DNA of 64,000 nucleotides from Onchocerca volvulus (taxonomy: Eukaryota; Nematoda; Chromadorea; Rhabditida; Onchocercidae), in NCBI GenBank assembly GCA_000499405.2, contig HG738140.1, positions 15,825,097 to 15,889,096 on the forward strand, written 5' to 3'. The first letter of the stretch is position 1. Every line of letters begins with the position of its first letter. Position numbers and translations under genes: made by a program. Of this stretch, positions 1-12,294 are shown one piece after another. The notes beneath the pieces were generated by a model, which saw only the letters and a list, made by a program, of their open reading frames with translations, had not been told where the DNA came from and made no database searches.

Positions 1-404
1 AGGTTCCTTACAGATATTGAAATGTGCTGTGGCATTTGGAAGGAAGGAAATTTTAAGATTCATAGGTTTGCTGATGCTGATGTTATTGTTAGCATTTTCA
101 AAAAACTTAAAGTGTTTTGACTTACATATCATCGAAATACGAAACCGTTATGAGAATATGAAATAAGAATTAAGCATTAAAACGATACAAAGGCGCAAAT
201 GTTCAGAAGCAAATAATTTCATTATTTGAAGGAAAAGAAATTTAGGCTGTACAAGCGTAATTTGAAATTTCTCATTATCTATCGACTAAAAGAAAAAGCT
301 TTAAAGATCTCCAAATTGAACATTCTGGATGTAATTATACTGTTAAACTCAATTTAGTGCTCAATCAATGTAACTTGGAACAATGAATTAATTCAGAAGT
401 GAAC
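1..404. other. Intron/flank sequence left of the last visible PPT1 exon
   Basis: The PPT1 reading frame leaves exon 503-405 through a GT donor at 404-403. I looked on the minus strand of 1-404 for the remaining C-terminal part, which in PPT1 proteins carries a WFGFY-like segment and a catalytic-histidine GDH motif, and found neither. The stretch is AT-rich with stops in every frame. It is best read as intron, with the final exon(s) beyond the left edge. Confidence 0.6.
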
Positions 405-2121
405 CTCGGATTCTTTCGGTACTACTATTGTGTCATTTAGAAATTTCACCAACACCAGATTCTGCAGCTTCAGCAAATTTTCTTTATATGTCTGATTCAG
501 ATTCTAAAAATTTAGATTTCTTAAATTTTCGCAAATTTATTCTATAAATTTGAAAAAGATCAATGATGAAGATTCTCCATGTGTTGTTTTTATATGTTCG
601 CATATTAAAGCGCAACATTCAATTTCACATACTGTGTTATCAGAAAGATTTAAAAAGTAAAATAACCATACTCTTTCATTGTTTATATCGGCAAGAAATA
701 TGCTACTTTCTCGATAGGTTGCTTCATCTAACGGATCGTGCCAATATTGCGCCTGGATTACCCTTAAATTTGCTAATGAAAATGCATTAAAGAATAACGG
801 ATTTATTAAAAATTCTTGTAATCGACAAAATTACTGAGTTCCGATAAATACAATGAACGAATGTACAGTAAAATATTTACTTGAAAGCTGCAAGACTCCA
901 GAAAAAAGTAAACATAAGAGAGAAGAGCATCTTATGTTTCCGAATGATACACGTATTAAAATGAAATAAAAAAGGGAAACAAACAAACGTACGTATTCTG
1001 GACAAAACCAACGTATGCACCCCATTCCAAAAGATGTCGTACACGATCACAAATGTAACTTTCAGCAGGACAAAATGGTAGACCAAATACTCCTTGGTGT
1101 TGTCCACCCAATGAAATCAAATTTTTCATCGGTGGAACTGGACAGCGTTGTGCCACCGCACGTCTGTATCATACTTTAATTAGCTTTAAAAAACATTCTT
1201 GTTGAGAACTATAAAATATACTTTAAAATTGGAAATGTTTTGCTCTGATAGAAAATAAATAACTGGAACTCTTTCGTGATACATATATATACATTTACGA
1301 TTCGATACATTTAAGATTTACAGCCAGAGATATTTTTACGAAAAAGAAATTGAAAATCTGATGAAATTTCAAAAAAACAACTAAAAAATACAGAAATTGT
1401 GCGCCCTGTGAGAAACCGATAGAATTGTATCCATTTTTCAATTTTTCATCTTTCTGTATCATATCGCATACTTCGGCTACCTGATCGTTCACATTACCGA
1501 AGAAACCATGCTCCGTATCCTGAAATCACTTACTGCTATGAAATATAATAATTAGATGAACACTCGGTAATTATCATGTGAAACGAACCGTTAAAACATT
1601 CGATCCTATCATTACTGAATAAATATAGACATTAGGAATATTTTGCTTCAGTAATTTTTCCATTCGTCCCAAACTTAATGGATTACAACAGCTGTCCCCT
1701 GAAAAAGTTCTATGAAATATTGAAACAATGAAAATACATGAATATTAAAAGTAATAATAGCATTTTGAGGAAATTTAGAGAATTACTTGGCGAGCCGTGA
1801 ACTGCCATTTAATATAAGCTTCCAATTATATATAGATAAGTGAATGGGGATATGCACATTTATGCTTATTTTTCAGCGATCAAGTCTTTGCAAAAGTTAA
1901 AACTCGAGAACACATTGGAATTTTTCTAATTTCCAGGATAAAAACTACAAAAATTTAATAAGAAAAGAAATACCCATGCCATGCCATAAGACGATTGGCG
2001 TTGGCTCCACATTACCACGGATTTGTTGTAGAAATTCGGGCACCGAATTAGTATCGATTGTTGCGGATCCGAAAGATAGCAGGCAAATAATCACAAAAAG
2101 GCAATTGCAATTAGTTACCAT
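405..2121 (-). CDS. ppt-1: Palmitoyl-protein thioesterase 1 (3' end off window)
   Basis: Lysosomal hydrolase that removes palmitate from S-acylated cysteines of proteins during their degradation. Exons read on the minus strand: 2121-1974, 1698-1589, 1519-1392, 1163-993, 762-672, 503-405; every junction is GT/AG and in phase, giving 249 residues. The ATG at 2121 opens a hydrophobic signal peptide (about residues 1-20), followed by [19 protein letters not shown], the oxyanion-loop region of the family. The nucleophile motif GFSQG lies in [20 protein letters not shown], followed by QHQGVFGLP and QAQYWHDP. The last visible exon holds [10 protein letters not shown], which should carry the catalytic Asp. 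Human PPT1 has 306 residues, so about 50 to 60 residues including the catalytic His are missing to the left of the window. The identity is firm; only completeness is unknown. PPT2 is less likely because the PPT1-type motif order is followed closely. Confidence 0.94.
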
Positions 2122-4027
2122 TTACTGTAATTGATTTTCACCTAATTTAGAAATATCAAATTTTGTGGTACAAAGTTTTCTAGAAGACTAACCGAAAAAT
2201 CGATATGTTTTTCAGAACGAATGAAGCACAGTACTAGCGAAGAAGATTGATGCCGAAACAGATGGAATTTATGTCCTTGAACTGTGTGACCTTTGTGCAT
2301 TTAGAACTCTTTTTTTTCATAGAATGGTAAGTAAGGAAGAGAATGAAGATAATAAAGTACAAATTTGAAAAATAAATTTTGATTCACATAATCTTGAAAT
2401 TCAGTTTTAAAATTTAATACCGCATATGATATTTAAATTATGGATTTTATAATTTATGCAAATTTCAATTATTTAAGTGTTGTTTTCAAATCTTTTATTA
2501 GATATATTGTTCCTTTCTTTGTAATTGTTTCTTTTTCACTTTCATCAAACAAAAAGTCAAGTAACTAAGATGGATATAGCATGAAAATGAAAGTTATCTC
2601 ATAAAATAATAATGAAATCAATAAAATCGAAGTGGTGAAGTATCGAATTACAAGAAATCAATTGAGGTGCACAGCTTTCCTCCGTCGATGTATTCTCAGT
2701 GATTTCAACAAGTGAACTTCCAACGTTATTTTTCGTTTATAAATCGATCATTAGGCTTAGTTTTTATAAAAATCAATCGTTTGGTTTAGTTTTACAAAAA
2801 TTTTCATCAGTTTTTTTTTTATATTATCAAAAACACGTAAAACATAAAAATAAGAAAAAATTGCTCTTCTGCATCATTAAAATTTTGCCATAAACTTTGT
2901 TAATAGTTATAAGCATTCTTTCAGACTTCATTCTCATATTAAGTATTGATTTAGAGCATACTCAAGAGATGATGGTAATAAAAGAAACTTCAGAAGATGA
3001 AAAGATATTCAAACTTAGATCGGTGCTCAATACAAGTGATAAATTTGTGATGAACCCAATCATCAGCTTTCCACTTAATTCATCATTATGCATTGCAGAT
3101 AAAATTGCTCATGGAATTAGAATTTGTTTCGCATTATTATAAAATTATGGCTAAAAATTATCGAAAGTATAAAAATATGCTTCACGGAAGAGAAGTTTGA
3201 ATTCAAGAAATACTCTATCTATGCCGAGGATGGTCATATAATATTATCAATGATAACTATCAAGACAAAGTAATTGACTACATTTTTATGACCGAAACAT
3301 AATTTTTATTTTTTAATTGTGAGTTTAATTGCAAAAAAATATGCCAAAAAAGAAATCAATTTCTTCATAGACAATTCAACACTTTATGATCATAGATGAC
3401 CAATAGCCGGTAGTCATTTCATCATTTATAATTCACAATAAGCTATTATTTTACAAGAATTAGCAAAATTTAAGTTGAACTACAAATATCTTTTCTAATA
3501 TTTGATAGATTTCGTTTCCAATATATCATTCATTATTCTCATTTTTCAGTTTCCATTCAAAACTTAACATTCTCCAGAAACTATTATACTGATGTTCTCA
3601 TCGATGAAAGGAGTAGGTTGAGGTAAGATGGAAGGTTTTATCATTTTTCGAAATTGAAGATTCATGATATTTCTATTTTCATTCTGTTTTTTATATTATC
3701 CATCGCATTATGAATATTCGAAAGGATGCCATAAAATAAGGCTTTCTAAAATCGCTAAATTAAGAAGTTTGAAGTTTTTCAGTATTTTTCGATAGAAAAG
3801 AAAGTTTGATTTTCTGAATAAAAAAAAAAAAAAAAAAGAGAAACGAATAAAATGATGTTAAAGTAGTGTTGTTTATATCATTACGTATTGAATGTATCTC
3901 ACAACTATTTTTGCAATTTTATGAAATTGGACAACAAATTTTTATTAATATGAAACTTCGAAATCTACATTTTTTTTCTAGAATATTACAAAATTCAAAT
4001 ACGACAAATTCATTTGTGATATTTTGC
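2122..4027. other. Intergenic, PPT1 upstream and transporter downstream region
   Basis: About 1.9 kb of AT-rich sequence between two minus-strand genes. It must contain the PPT1 promoter and the 3' UTR of the transporter. It includes homopolymer A and T tracts (for example near 2809-2820 and 3821-3838). Short open frames exist (for example 2897-3142), but none shows a recognisable motif or supported splice structure. I call no gene here. Confidence 0.6.
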
Positions 4028-7000
4028 TTAGTAAGACATATCCAACTTGATGTTGTGAATGTTCTTATATGATGGCAAATCAGCCGCAGTAATTACGGTT
4101 GATTTATCAGTTGTTGGTTCTTCATTTTCTAATCCTTCGCCAGGCATATGATCAATTAATTTATTGCCTCGAGTTTCTGGCACTATGAAATAGTAAAGAA
4201 GAAAATCAATCATGCCAAATATGAACATCAGGAGGAACGGCGCTGGAGGCCAATGCTTACCCTGAAATTTACCTTCAATTTATATTGCGAAAGCGAACAA
4301 ATTGTTAGATTTAACTATGAAATTAGTTTCATTCATCCAAAAATTGATTTAAACAATAATTTAACTGTACCGGCAAGAAAACAAGTGGACCGAGGATTGT
4401 CCCTAGACGATTAAACGTCTGGATAAAAGCAGTTCCGGCACTGCGCACCGGGGTTGGGAATAGTTCGGTTGGCTGAACGCTGTCTAAGACGAATAATTCG
4501 GAACACGTCGCTGCGGCAATTACGGATGCGTAGCGGACAAAGGCGACAACTGCATGGATCAATGGATCACCTAAATGAAAACAATCACAATTAATTATTG
4601 CCTTTTAACGTACGTGCGATAACAAGTTATTGCCTTTTCACGTACGTGCGATAACAAGGTAAGTGATAAGATATACAAATATTGAGCAATAATCATTATC
4701 ATTCGTTCAAAATTATAATATCCGACGTTTACAAGAAATACTGGGCAATCATTAACTTACCTTGCTCACCAGTTTCTACAATTGCTTTATATTCTTCAAT
4801 TTGATGCCCTGAAAAACGATTAATTTATAGAAAATGCATGCGGAAAAATAAAATTCGAAAAATTTAATTGCCTAGAGATGATATCATCTATTAAATTCTT
4901 GCTTTGAAGATGATCTTATTCTTTATATAATTGTATTCCTTATTTTATGCTTTATTTTATAAACTCCAGAATTAAAATCAGAATCAGATGATCGAAAAAT
5001 TAAATTGAGCGATTGAACAATCAAAATTTTCCTTCAAAATGCAGAAAAAAATTAAAACGATCTTGACATTACATATGCTTATCATGTTTAACACTCTCAT
5101 TCACATAATTTGTAAAATGTTTACTTATCAGTTCAGTCAAACATACATGCAAACAAATAGATGATAAAAATCACTCCCATCGTAATCGCAATAAATCCGG
5201 CCGAAACGCAATGCAATAAGCGACGGCCGACGCGTTGAATTGTAAATTCAAATGCGGCGGCAATAATATTGACTGCATAACTAGCGGCACCCAAAATCAT
5301 TACGTTTTCGTAGACCGTGCCAGCTAATGCCTCCATATTGTAAGCAATTCCATAGCTGATGAGACTTGTCAAAAATCTTTAAAAAATTAAAATCGAATAT
5401 TCTGAATTCAATATAAACTTCGTTTTGAAATTTAAATGATTATAACATTGATTTCTAGGCAATTATGCATCAGTTGAGATATGAATTGCAATCATAAAAA
5501 ACTAAGCAATTCATCTTCGAAAATTCCATGAGATTTAAATTATTTTATAGAAATTCAATCAAAAAGATATGTAATACGTACAGACTGGTGGCAAAAACGA
5601 TGGCATAGCTGCCCAGTTTACGATCTGTGAACAGATGATAGAGGTAATATTTACGACTAGTTAACTTCTTTAACTGAAATTAAAAAAAAATAGAATAGAG
5701 AAGAATAAATGTCACTTATTCAGTTTTTCCTTTTTTCTTTTGACACTTATAATTGAATTTGTATGATTGAGTTTATTTTCCTATATATTTTTCAAATATT
5801 TACTTATCAAAAATAAAAAAGGAGCTTAGTTTCCCCTTCATTCATTTGATCCAATATCCAAGATTTATTTAGAATAAAGGAGAACTGTCGAGAGAATTTA
5901 AAAATGAAACTGCCTCGTTGACGGAATTTTCGACCGCAGAAGTTATTTGCTTCGCTTCCTCTGAAGATATCTTCTTGTCCCATTTTTTCATGTAAATTGC
6001 TGCTTTCGATGCTTCCTCACTTCGACCTTTTTCGATGAGCCATCGTGGTGTATCTTTTAGAAATCTGCAAATGCAATTTAAGCAATTTTGTGCATGATTA
6101 AAGCTTAGATATCAAAGAATGAATGTCTATGTTATTGAAATTTATTCATGGTACTTCAAATTTGTAAATAGACATCAAGAAGGCTAACGGAATCAGCATC
6201 ATTGGTAAAACAGTTAATCCAGCAATCGCTTTGCACAGCTTTCTGCAGTCCTTACAAAGATAGGCAATAATGGACGAGATGATGTGATTAGGTGAATAGG
6301 TGACCACCGTGGACATCCACATTCGGTGCTTGTCAGGTAGATTTTCCATGAAATACGGATTGCCCACACTAAATAGAAATTAAAGTTCTATTAACATTTA
6401 ATTTCAGGTCATTAATTAGTATTTTCAATTATTATACATTTCATGATTAATATATTGGTTGACGAGTCAGTAGGTAGTTAGTAAAATGTGCATACAGTTG
6501 ATCATTACAAACTTTTTCGTTCTTCGTAGTTTCAGTTTATGCGCAAAGTTCTTTTGTTCCAAAATATATCTAAATATTATTGGTCAGAATTGTTTAAGAT
6601 TAATCACAGATCAAAGATGACAAATGCATGAAATTCGATCAAATTTACTAACCAATGCTTTCCGCCTGTGAAAAACATATCAAGGAAGCGAAAAAAAGCA
6701 AACATAGTGAATGATGGAGCGAAAGTTGTTCCTAATAATGAAAGCGCCAATCCAACAGTTTCAATGAATAGAACCTGGAAATCTGAACTAATTTCTTCCT
6801 GTTTTCAGAACTGTAGTTGGATTATAGCGTAGCAGTAGATCATGAATTACGTCTTCTTTTGCGTCGAGAACGGATTGCGATGCAACTCAAATCAAATAAA
6901 TCAAGCAGAGTTTCGTTTGAATTAAAAATTCTTAAGAGATGTTTATTTTCAAATTATTCATTTATTGGGAGGATTATTGATTGATTATTTTCAAATTTGA

Positions 7001-8264
7001 GAAAAACAATAAGAGGACATAATGAACCTTCTTTCTGCCGTAAATATCGGCAAGATTACCCGCAACAAGTTCACCAATCATTAGACCAATATTTTGCAAT
7101 GTCGTGCTGAGTTTAACATATTCAGTTGGTACATCAAACTGAAAACTTTCAAATTTTTTCTTTCTATTGCTTGAGTACTATTTAATTTCTCAATGAGGCT
7201 CTGAATTAAATTGTTAAAAATTTTGATCTTTTGAGCATACGACGAGATTAGGCATTAAATCTATAAAATACAAACTTTTTTAACTAAATCGAAATTTCAT
7301 GTGATAATAACATACATGATTTTTAATCGACATAGAATCATAATGACTCGAGGCACAGAATTCTTTGGACCCATTGATGAATACCCAACAGAAACCATCT
7401 GTTGAGCAGTTTTTTGATGTGATATATTCCGGAAATTGCTTTTGACAGAAGTCTTCCACAGTTGGCTCTTGATCTAAAACTTTTAGTCAATTCGATCTAG
7501 TCGAAATTCCCGCATATTTAATTAATTATCGTTCCTTTCAGTGTTTTTCTTCCTTCTTGTTAGTTGCTTTTCATTTAGTTTATCATTTTCGTTACTTATT
7601 AGCTTTTCACTTTCACTTCTACTCAGTTATAGTGTAACAATATACACAAATTTTTTCATATTTTCATTGTCACAAACAAATATTATTACTGTTATTAGTT
7701 GAAAGATAACTTCTGCTACTGCGGTTTTTTGAACTGCTACCAGAAATCTAAAAAATTCTCGAAAAATTTTCTCATAAATTTGAATTCTTTTACTGCAAAC
7801 AATCAAGGGCAATTCTATTCAAAATAAACCATAATTAAATTCCTTTTCCCGACCAAGTAAGTCATTACGATGATCAGTAAACATGCAAATAACAAATGGA
7901 TAAAGCGTTAAAACTTGCAAGAATAGTGACAACCGGTAGCATTCAGTATTTCAATTTCTTTTATTATTCAAAATTCGTATTAAATGTATTAACCCAATCA
8001 TATTTAGCTTCACTATTTCATCTAGATCATTATAAACAACAGCTATATTTTGAATGATAAAAGATACCAGAAGTGCTACTGACCAACAAATGTCATGAAT
8101 AGAAGATTACACACTTGCGTAAGTACCATCAGAAAATAAACAAGAGTCAGAAAGGCCACATATTTTCGGCAAGATTGCAGGTCAGCTAAGTTGAAAGTTT
8201 TATCAGCAGATACATTTTTCTCTGTTGTTATCATCAGCTTATCAGATGGAACTGTTCGCGGCAT
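4028..8264 (-). CDS. SLC22/organic-cation-transporter-like MFS transporter
   Basis: Twelve-helix major facilitator superfamily carrier, probably plasma membrane, moving small organic solutes; the substrate cannot be read from sequence. Exons on the minus strand: 8264-8084, 7473-7316, 7138-7028, 6774-6653, 6368-6174, 6064-5911, 5673-5582, 5376-5147, 4808-4761, 4570-4371, 4261-4028 (stop at 4030-4028). All junctions are in phase and the product is 574 residues, close to the SLC22 norm. After TM1 there is a Cys-containing extracellular loop (KNCSTDGFCWVF, a potential N-glycosylation site NCS), typical of SLC22. The loop after TM2 has GNLADIYGRKK (MFS signature), and the central cytoplasmic loop has LKDTPRWLIEKG, matching the family's ESPRWL motif. 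A late helix pair ends in the PETRG motif (YFIVPETRG). The exon 5 donor at 6173 (GTCTAT) is weak, so that boundary is the least certain. The ATG is five bases after a TTTTAG acceptor, which suggests spliced-leader trans-splicing or one upstream non-coding exon. Confidence 0.87.
4595..4658. repeat. 32-bp tandem duplication in transporter intron
   Basis: Two adjacent 32-bp units, 4595-4626 and 4627-4658, differ at a single base (A versus C in the CTTTTAACG/CTTTTCACG part). Each contains the short palindrome CGTACGTGCG-type core (ACGTACGT). The pair lies in the intron between exons 4808-4761 and 4570-4371. Near identity implies a recent duplication. Confidence 0.95.
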
Positions 8265-11200
8265 AATTTCTAAAATTGAAATGAACAGAACAGTTCTATT
8301 AATATGTAGGACATGTCGAAAAGATTGATGAATCAATGGGTTATCTCATAACATATTCAGAATTCGCCGTCTCTATAGTTCTGTAGTTTACGAGAGAAAC
8401 AAATCATAAATTTTTTCTTAATTTTCTGATTATCACTCAGAAATCACTTCTTTTTTATCAATTAAACATGCATTCGTTTTGCAGAATAATCCAAAACAGA
8501 AACGAAGTTTGACAGAGTTTAGACTATCATCAGTACGTATAATTTTAATTAGATTAAAGAAAAATAGTTATTTTATTTTGAAAATTATTTCTCTTTGAAT
8601 AAAACTTATATTTTATTTCCTATTTTTGATTTCGCTTATTTCTAATTCTTCTTTTTTTTTTTTTTTTTCTTTGTACTCTATTCCTTTACTTTCTTTTGAC
8701 CCACTGATAAAAAATGATTGTTGATACTGTGAATATGACAATCACTACATTTTTATTGGATGTGAAGTTAAGTCAATGGCATAGTTTTCCTCATTCTCGA
8801 GTACAGATTCTTTGGATTTTTAGCTATCTTAGCTAATCTGATCATCACTAAAATAATATTATTGTCTTGTTATCATTCTATCCCTAAATTACTATTCGTT
8901 ATCCAAAATTCATCACTCATTTTGGATATTTTGCTTTCATTTTCCTATCTATTACATATGAAGAATGGTACACATAACCATTACTAATGGTTTTGATAAG
9001 CGACGATTTTTGATTTATTTCACATAATGTGATGTAAGTCAAGCACAAAGCATAAAGCATTCAAGAAAAGCCAATAAAAGAATTTCTTTAATTAATATGC
9101 GAACTCTGAAAAGATGAACGATTAACTTAATAAACAGACGTCACTATGATTATTGAACCTTTGACTTAAAAAATAGACGTCAATAAGATTATTGAACTCT
9201 TAACTTTGATAACAAACGTCACTAAAAATAAGCAAGAGGCAAACTCTGGGAGAATCATCTCAAACTTGTTTTTATATAAATACATCTCAAAATATCACAG
9301 CATAGAATAGAAACTTTTGTTTCCTCTTTATTTTCCTCAATAGAATTTCTTCACATATTTTTCAAACTCTCGAGCACTGATTTTTTGATTTTTCTTTCTT
9401 TTTTGAACTCCAATTTTTTTCAAGTTTTGAGTCGAAGTGACCAGTAAAATTCATAAACAAGAAAAATGTAAAACAGCAAAAGCAGTTTAAAAAATGTGTG
9501 AAACGAAATCTATTGAATTTAACCTGTTGTTGATATGCATATGACGTTTGAACGAACATATTCAGCTACTAACCCAAAAATTCATATTGTATAAAAGAAA
9601 TAACGAATATATTCAAGGAAAGATGAAAAAAAGGTATGCTTCTCCTTCTTCATTTGAGTTTTTAGGAAATACAAGGTAAAGGAATGTGGGGAGAAAGAAA
9701 TATTTTATAGAATGAAAGCACTGATTGCGCCATTTCTCTTGAAAGGTTATTTCGATTTCATAATTAAAATCAAATTTCATTCGAAAACTATGGAAAAATT
9801 TGTTGAAGAGGTCATAGAAATTATTTTGGTAATTAAGTTAGCCTTTCGAAGCGAAAATTGTTTCGAAAATAGCAAAATACTTCACTATAGTTTCAATAAG
9901 CAAATAAAGAGAAACATAGATCACCGAATCGTTTTGCGATTCAATTCCAGATCAAACTAATTGCTTATTATTTGTGAATGATATCAAACCTTAAGGTTGA
10001 CGAACATCATAAAAAGTGAGAGAAGATAGCTGAATTCTCCAGCACATTGTTCTTATGCTAAGTGATATTTGATGTAGTTGTGAAATGAATCTATGATGGA
10101 TAGAATTTAAATGGCCAAGCTCGTCATACTTTGTTTTTTTTTACAGATATGAAGCCGAAAAAGCAGCACAGTTCAATATTCCACTAAACGTTTAAACGAT
10201 TATCATTTTAGAAAAATAGGTGAGAAAGTGAAAATTCAATAAAGAGATAATTAGATGAGTGAAATTTGATTACAGTCGCTTTCAAATCGTATCGATGCCA
10301 TTTAAAGAATAGCAATTAGGAAATTGATCATTTTTGCAGAGATGATCGAAAGTTAAGGAGGAAACAGATATTAGAATATATTTGTGAATTCAAATTAAGG
10401 CCATTTGTTATCGGAAAATCCTAAATAACTTTTCTAAAATAACTTTCTACCTCAAATTACTTACACCATAAAAAATTGTTTTATTTGAACAGTCATCAAA
10501 TTTATGTGTAAATTCCTTTAGATTATAAGTTCTAAACACCTGCTATTTCTAAATCTTGAACATCTGGTAAAATTATTCATCATAAAGTATCTTCCAGATA
10601 AAGGATTCATCTCAATATGCAAATTTTCAATGTCTTGATTCTTCGATTTTTAACTCCTTATAAAGCTACAACTAAGTTGAGGATGGTTTATGATACCTTT
10701 AGCGCATTTCAAAAGATTTAAAAGTCTGAATGAAATATTGTACCGAGGACTAGTAATGCTGTTGGAAATTGTTTTTAAATCCTTTGGAAGTTATTTTAAG
10801 GAGATTTTTGGGAGAGCTTGATTTATTTATTTGAGGAAGTGTATGACGACTACGAAAGAGATTTAATAATTATTTGAGGCTAATTATAAGCGTCGTGAAT
10901 AATTGAATTACAATTATCATCTAGCATAAAATACTATGATTAAACAGCAGAGGTTTGCATGTATAGATAGAAAAACAAGATAATGATGAAATGTTTTATC
11001 ATTATTTTTAAACGAAAGTGATGATGAACAAAATATTTCGAAAATTTTTTCAAAACTAGCAATTAAGAAATCGATAATTTTGGCTGATATGTAGGGAATT
11101 TACGATACAAATAATGAAATGATAGTAAACTTATTTATGAGAAGTAAGAGCGTGATATGGACAAATTTTGAACGAATGAGCGTTTTTCCAAAAAAAAATG

Positions 11201-11577
11201 TTGTTGATTTTTGATTGATAGTTATATAGTTATGAAAAATATGATTGAGATCGCTTGCGCGAGACTATTTTCATTAACAAAACGAAAATACGCAAACCTT
11301 GTCAGTAACAGATTGTTTACGAAGGCATTAGAAGTGCGTCACTATTAGTATCACTAAATGATCACTGTTAATGTTAAACTATTCACTAAAAATGTATAAG
11401 TTATCAGCGTTACATAATTTGAACAAGAAGCACAATTTGCCAGTATTTGAATTTTCTTAACAATATAAACTAATATAACTAATTTCGATTTTCTGAAAAT
11501 GCCACCAGACCAAATGGGACACTATTAACGCTTTCGCATGATGAGTATCAGTAATACTGATAAAAATCTGTGTGCTC
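8265..11577. other. Intergenic, mostly non-coding
   Basis: About 3.3 kb upstream of the transporter. It is AT-rich with a T tract near 8650-8668. An AG-flanked open stretch at 10147-10193 reads YEAEKAAQFNIPLNV then stop and is followed by a GTGAG donor-like site at 10219. I could not connect it in phase to an upstream exon, so it is not called as a gene. Confidence 0.5.
9119..9230. repeat. Degenerate 39-bp direct repeat, three copies
   Basis: Three copies of a unit of about 39 bp lie head to tail. Each has a TTAACTT/TTGACTT start, an (A)ACGTCA(C/A)T core and a GATTATTGAAC end. The ACGTCA cores begin at about 9138, 9177 and 9216, giving a constant 39-bp period. The ACGTCA core resembles a CRE/bZIP half site, but that link is only a resemblance. 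Confidence 0.8.
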
Positions 11578-12294
11578 ATGTATAAACTCAGAATGGTAAG
11601 CAATTCTATTTTACAATTTCATTTTTATTCAAGTTCTTTTTAAACGAATTAATTTGACGTTTTTTTGTTGAAAAACTGAAATTAACATTGGCAAACTAAT
11701 ATAAAATCATTTGAAATAGCACTTTCATTAAGTTCTTGACATAAGAACTTTTCTAACTGATAATTAAAATAGTTTCAGTTCAAATTATTTGTACAAAAAT
11801 ATTTTCATTACTTTGAGCATTATGAATTTCGATTTTTAAATTTTACTATTATTGCTATAATATTATTAATTTAGCTATTTAAATACTAAATACTCTAACT
11901 ACCAAAGTTTTTACGTACAATTATCAATCTCTTTTAATTATTCTATTATTAATGTGGAAAAAAATAGTCTTTGAATTATTTGCAGATTGAATCAGTAGAG
12001 CTTTTGAATATAGATAGCATGGTTTTAAAAATCATTTATCTGAATAATTGTTTTTAACAATTTTATTAAGCTAATAATTTTATTTTAATAATTTTACTGC
12101 AATATCTTTGTAAACATTGAGTATTTGTGAAATATTATTAATTATCACTAATTATCACATTATGAGGGAATTACGATTAATTTGTGCTACTTTTTTAATT
12201 GCAGGACTACACTATATATCTGTGTAATCGTTGTTGGAAAAGTTTCGCGTTAAAAAGTTACTTATCAAAACATAAAGAATCCACGTGCTTATGA
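11578..12294 (+). CDS. Small two-exon protein with one CCHC zinc finger (candidate)
   Basis: Exon 11578-11595 (MYKLRM) ends at a GTAAGC donor. It joins in phase to exon 12205-12294, which follows a TTTTTTAATTGCAG acceptor. The second exon reads YLCNRCWKSFALKSYLSKHK and ends ESTCL then stop. The spacing C-x2-C-x12-H-x4-C with the hydrophobic Phe and Leu positions of a classical finger matches the C2HC fingers of lola/BTB-type transcription factors rather than plain C2H2. As drawn the protein has only 35 residues, so this may be the terminal part of a larger gene whose upstream exons I could not find. A TATCAG acceptor at about 11550 would extend the same frame upstream. The finger itself is convincing; the gene model is tentative, and no function is claimed beyond nucleic-acid or protein binding typical of such fingers. 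Confidence 0.45.

Noticed and set aside
6146..6175. Extension of transporter exon 5 to a GTACCA donor after KFE
   Set aside because: That donor leaves the wrong phase for the next exon, whose LKDTPRWLI frame is fixed. The GTCTAT donor at 6173 is in phase although weak.
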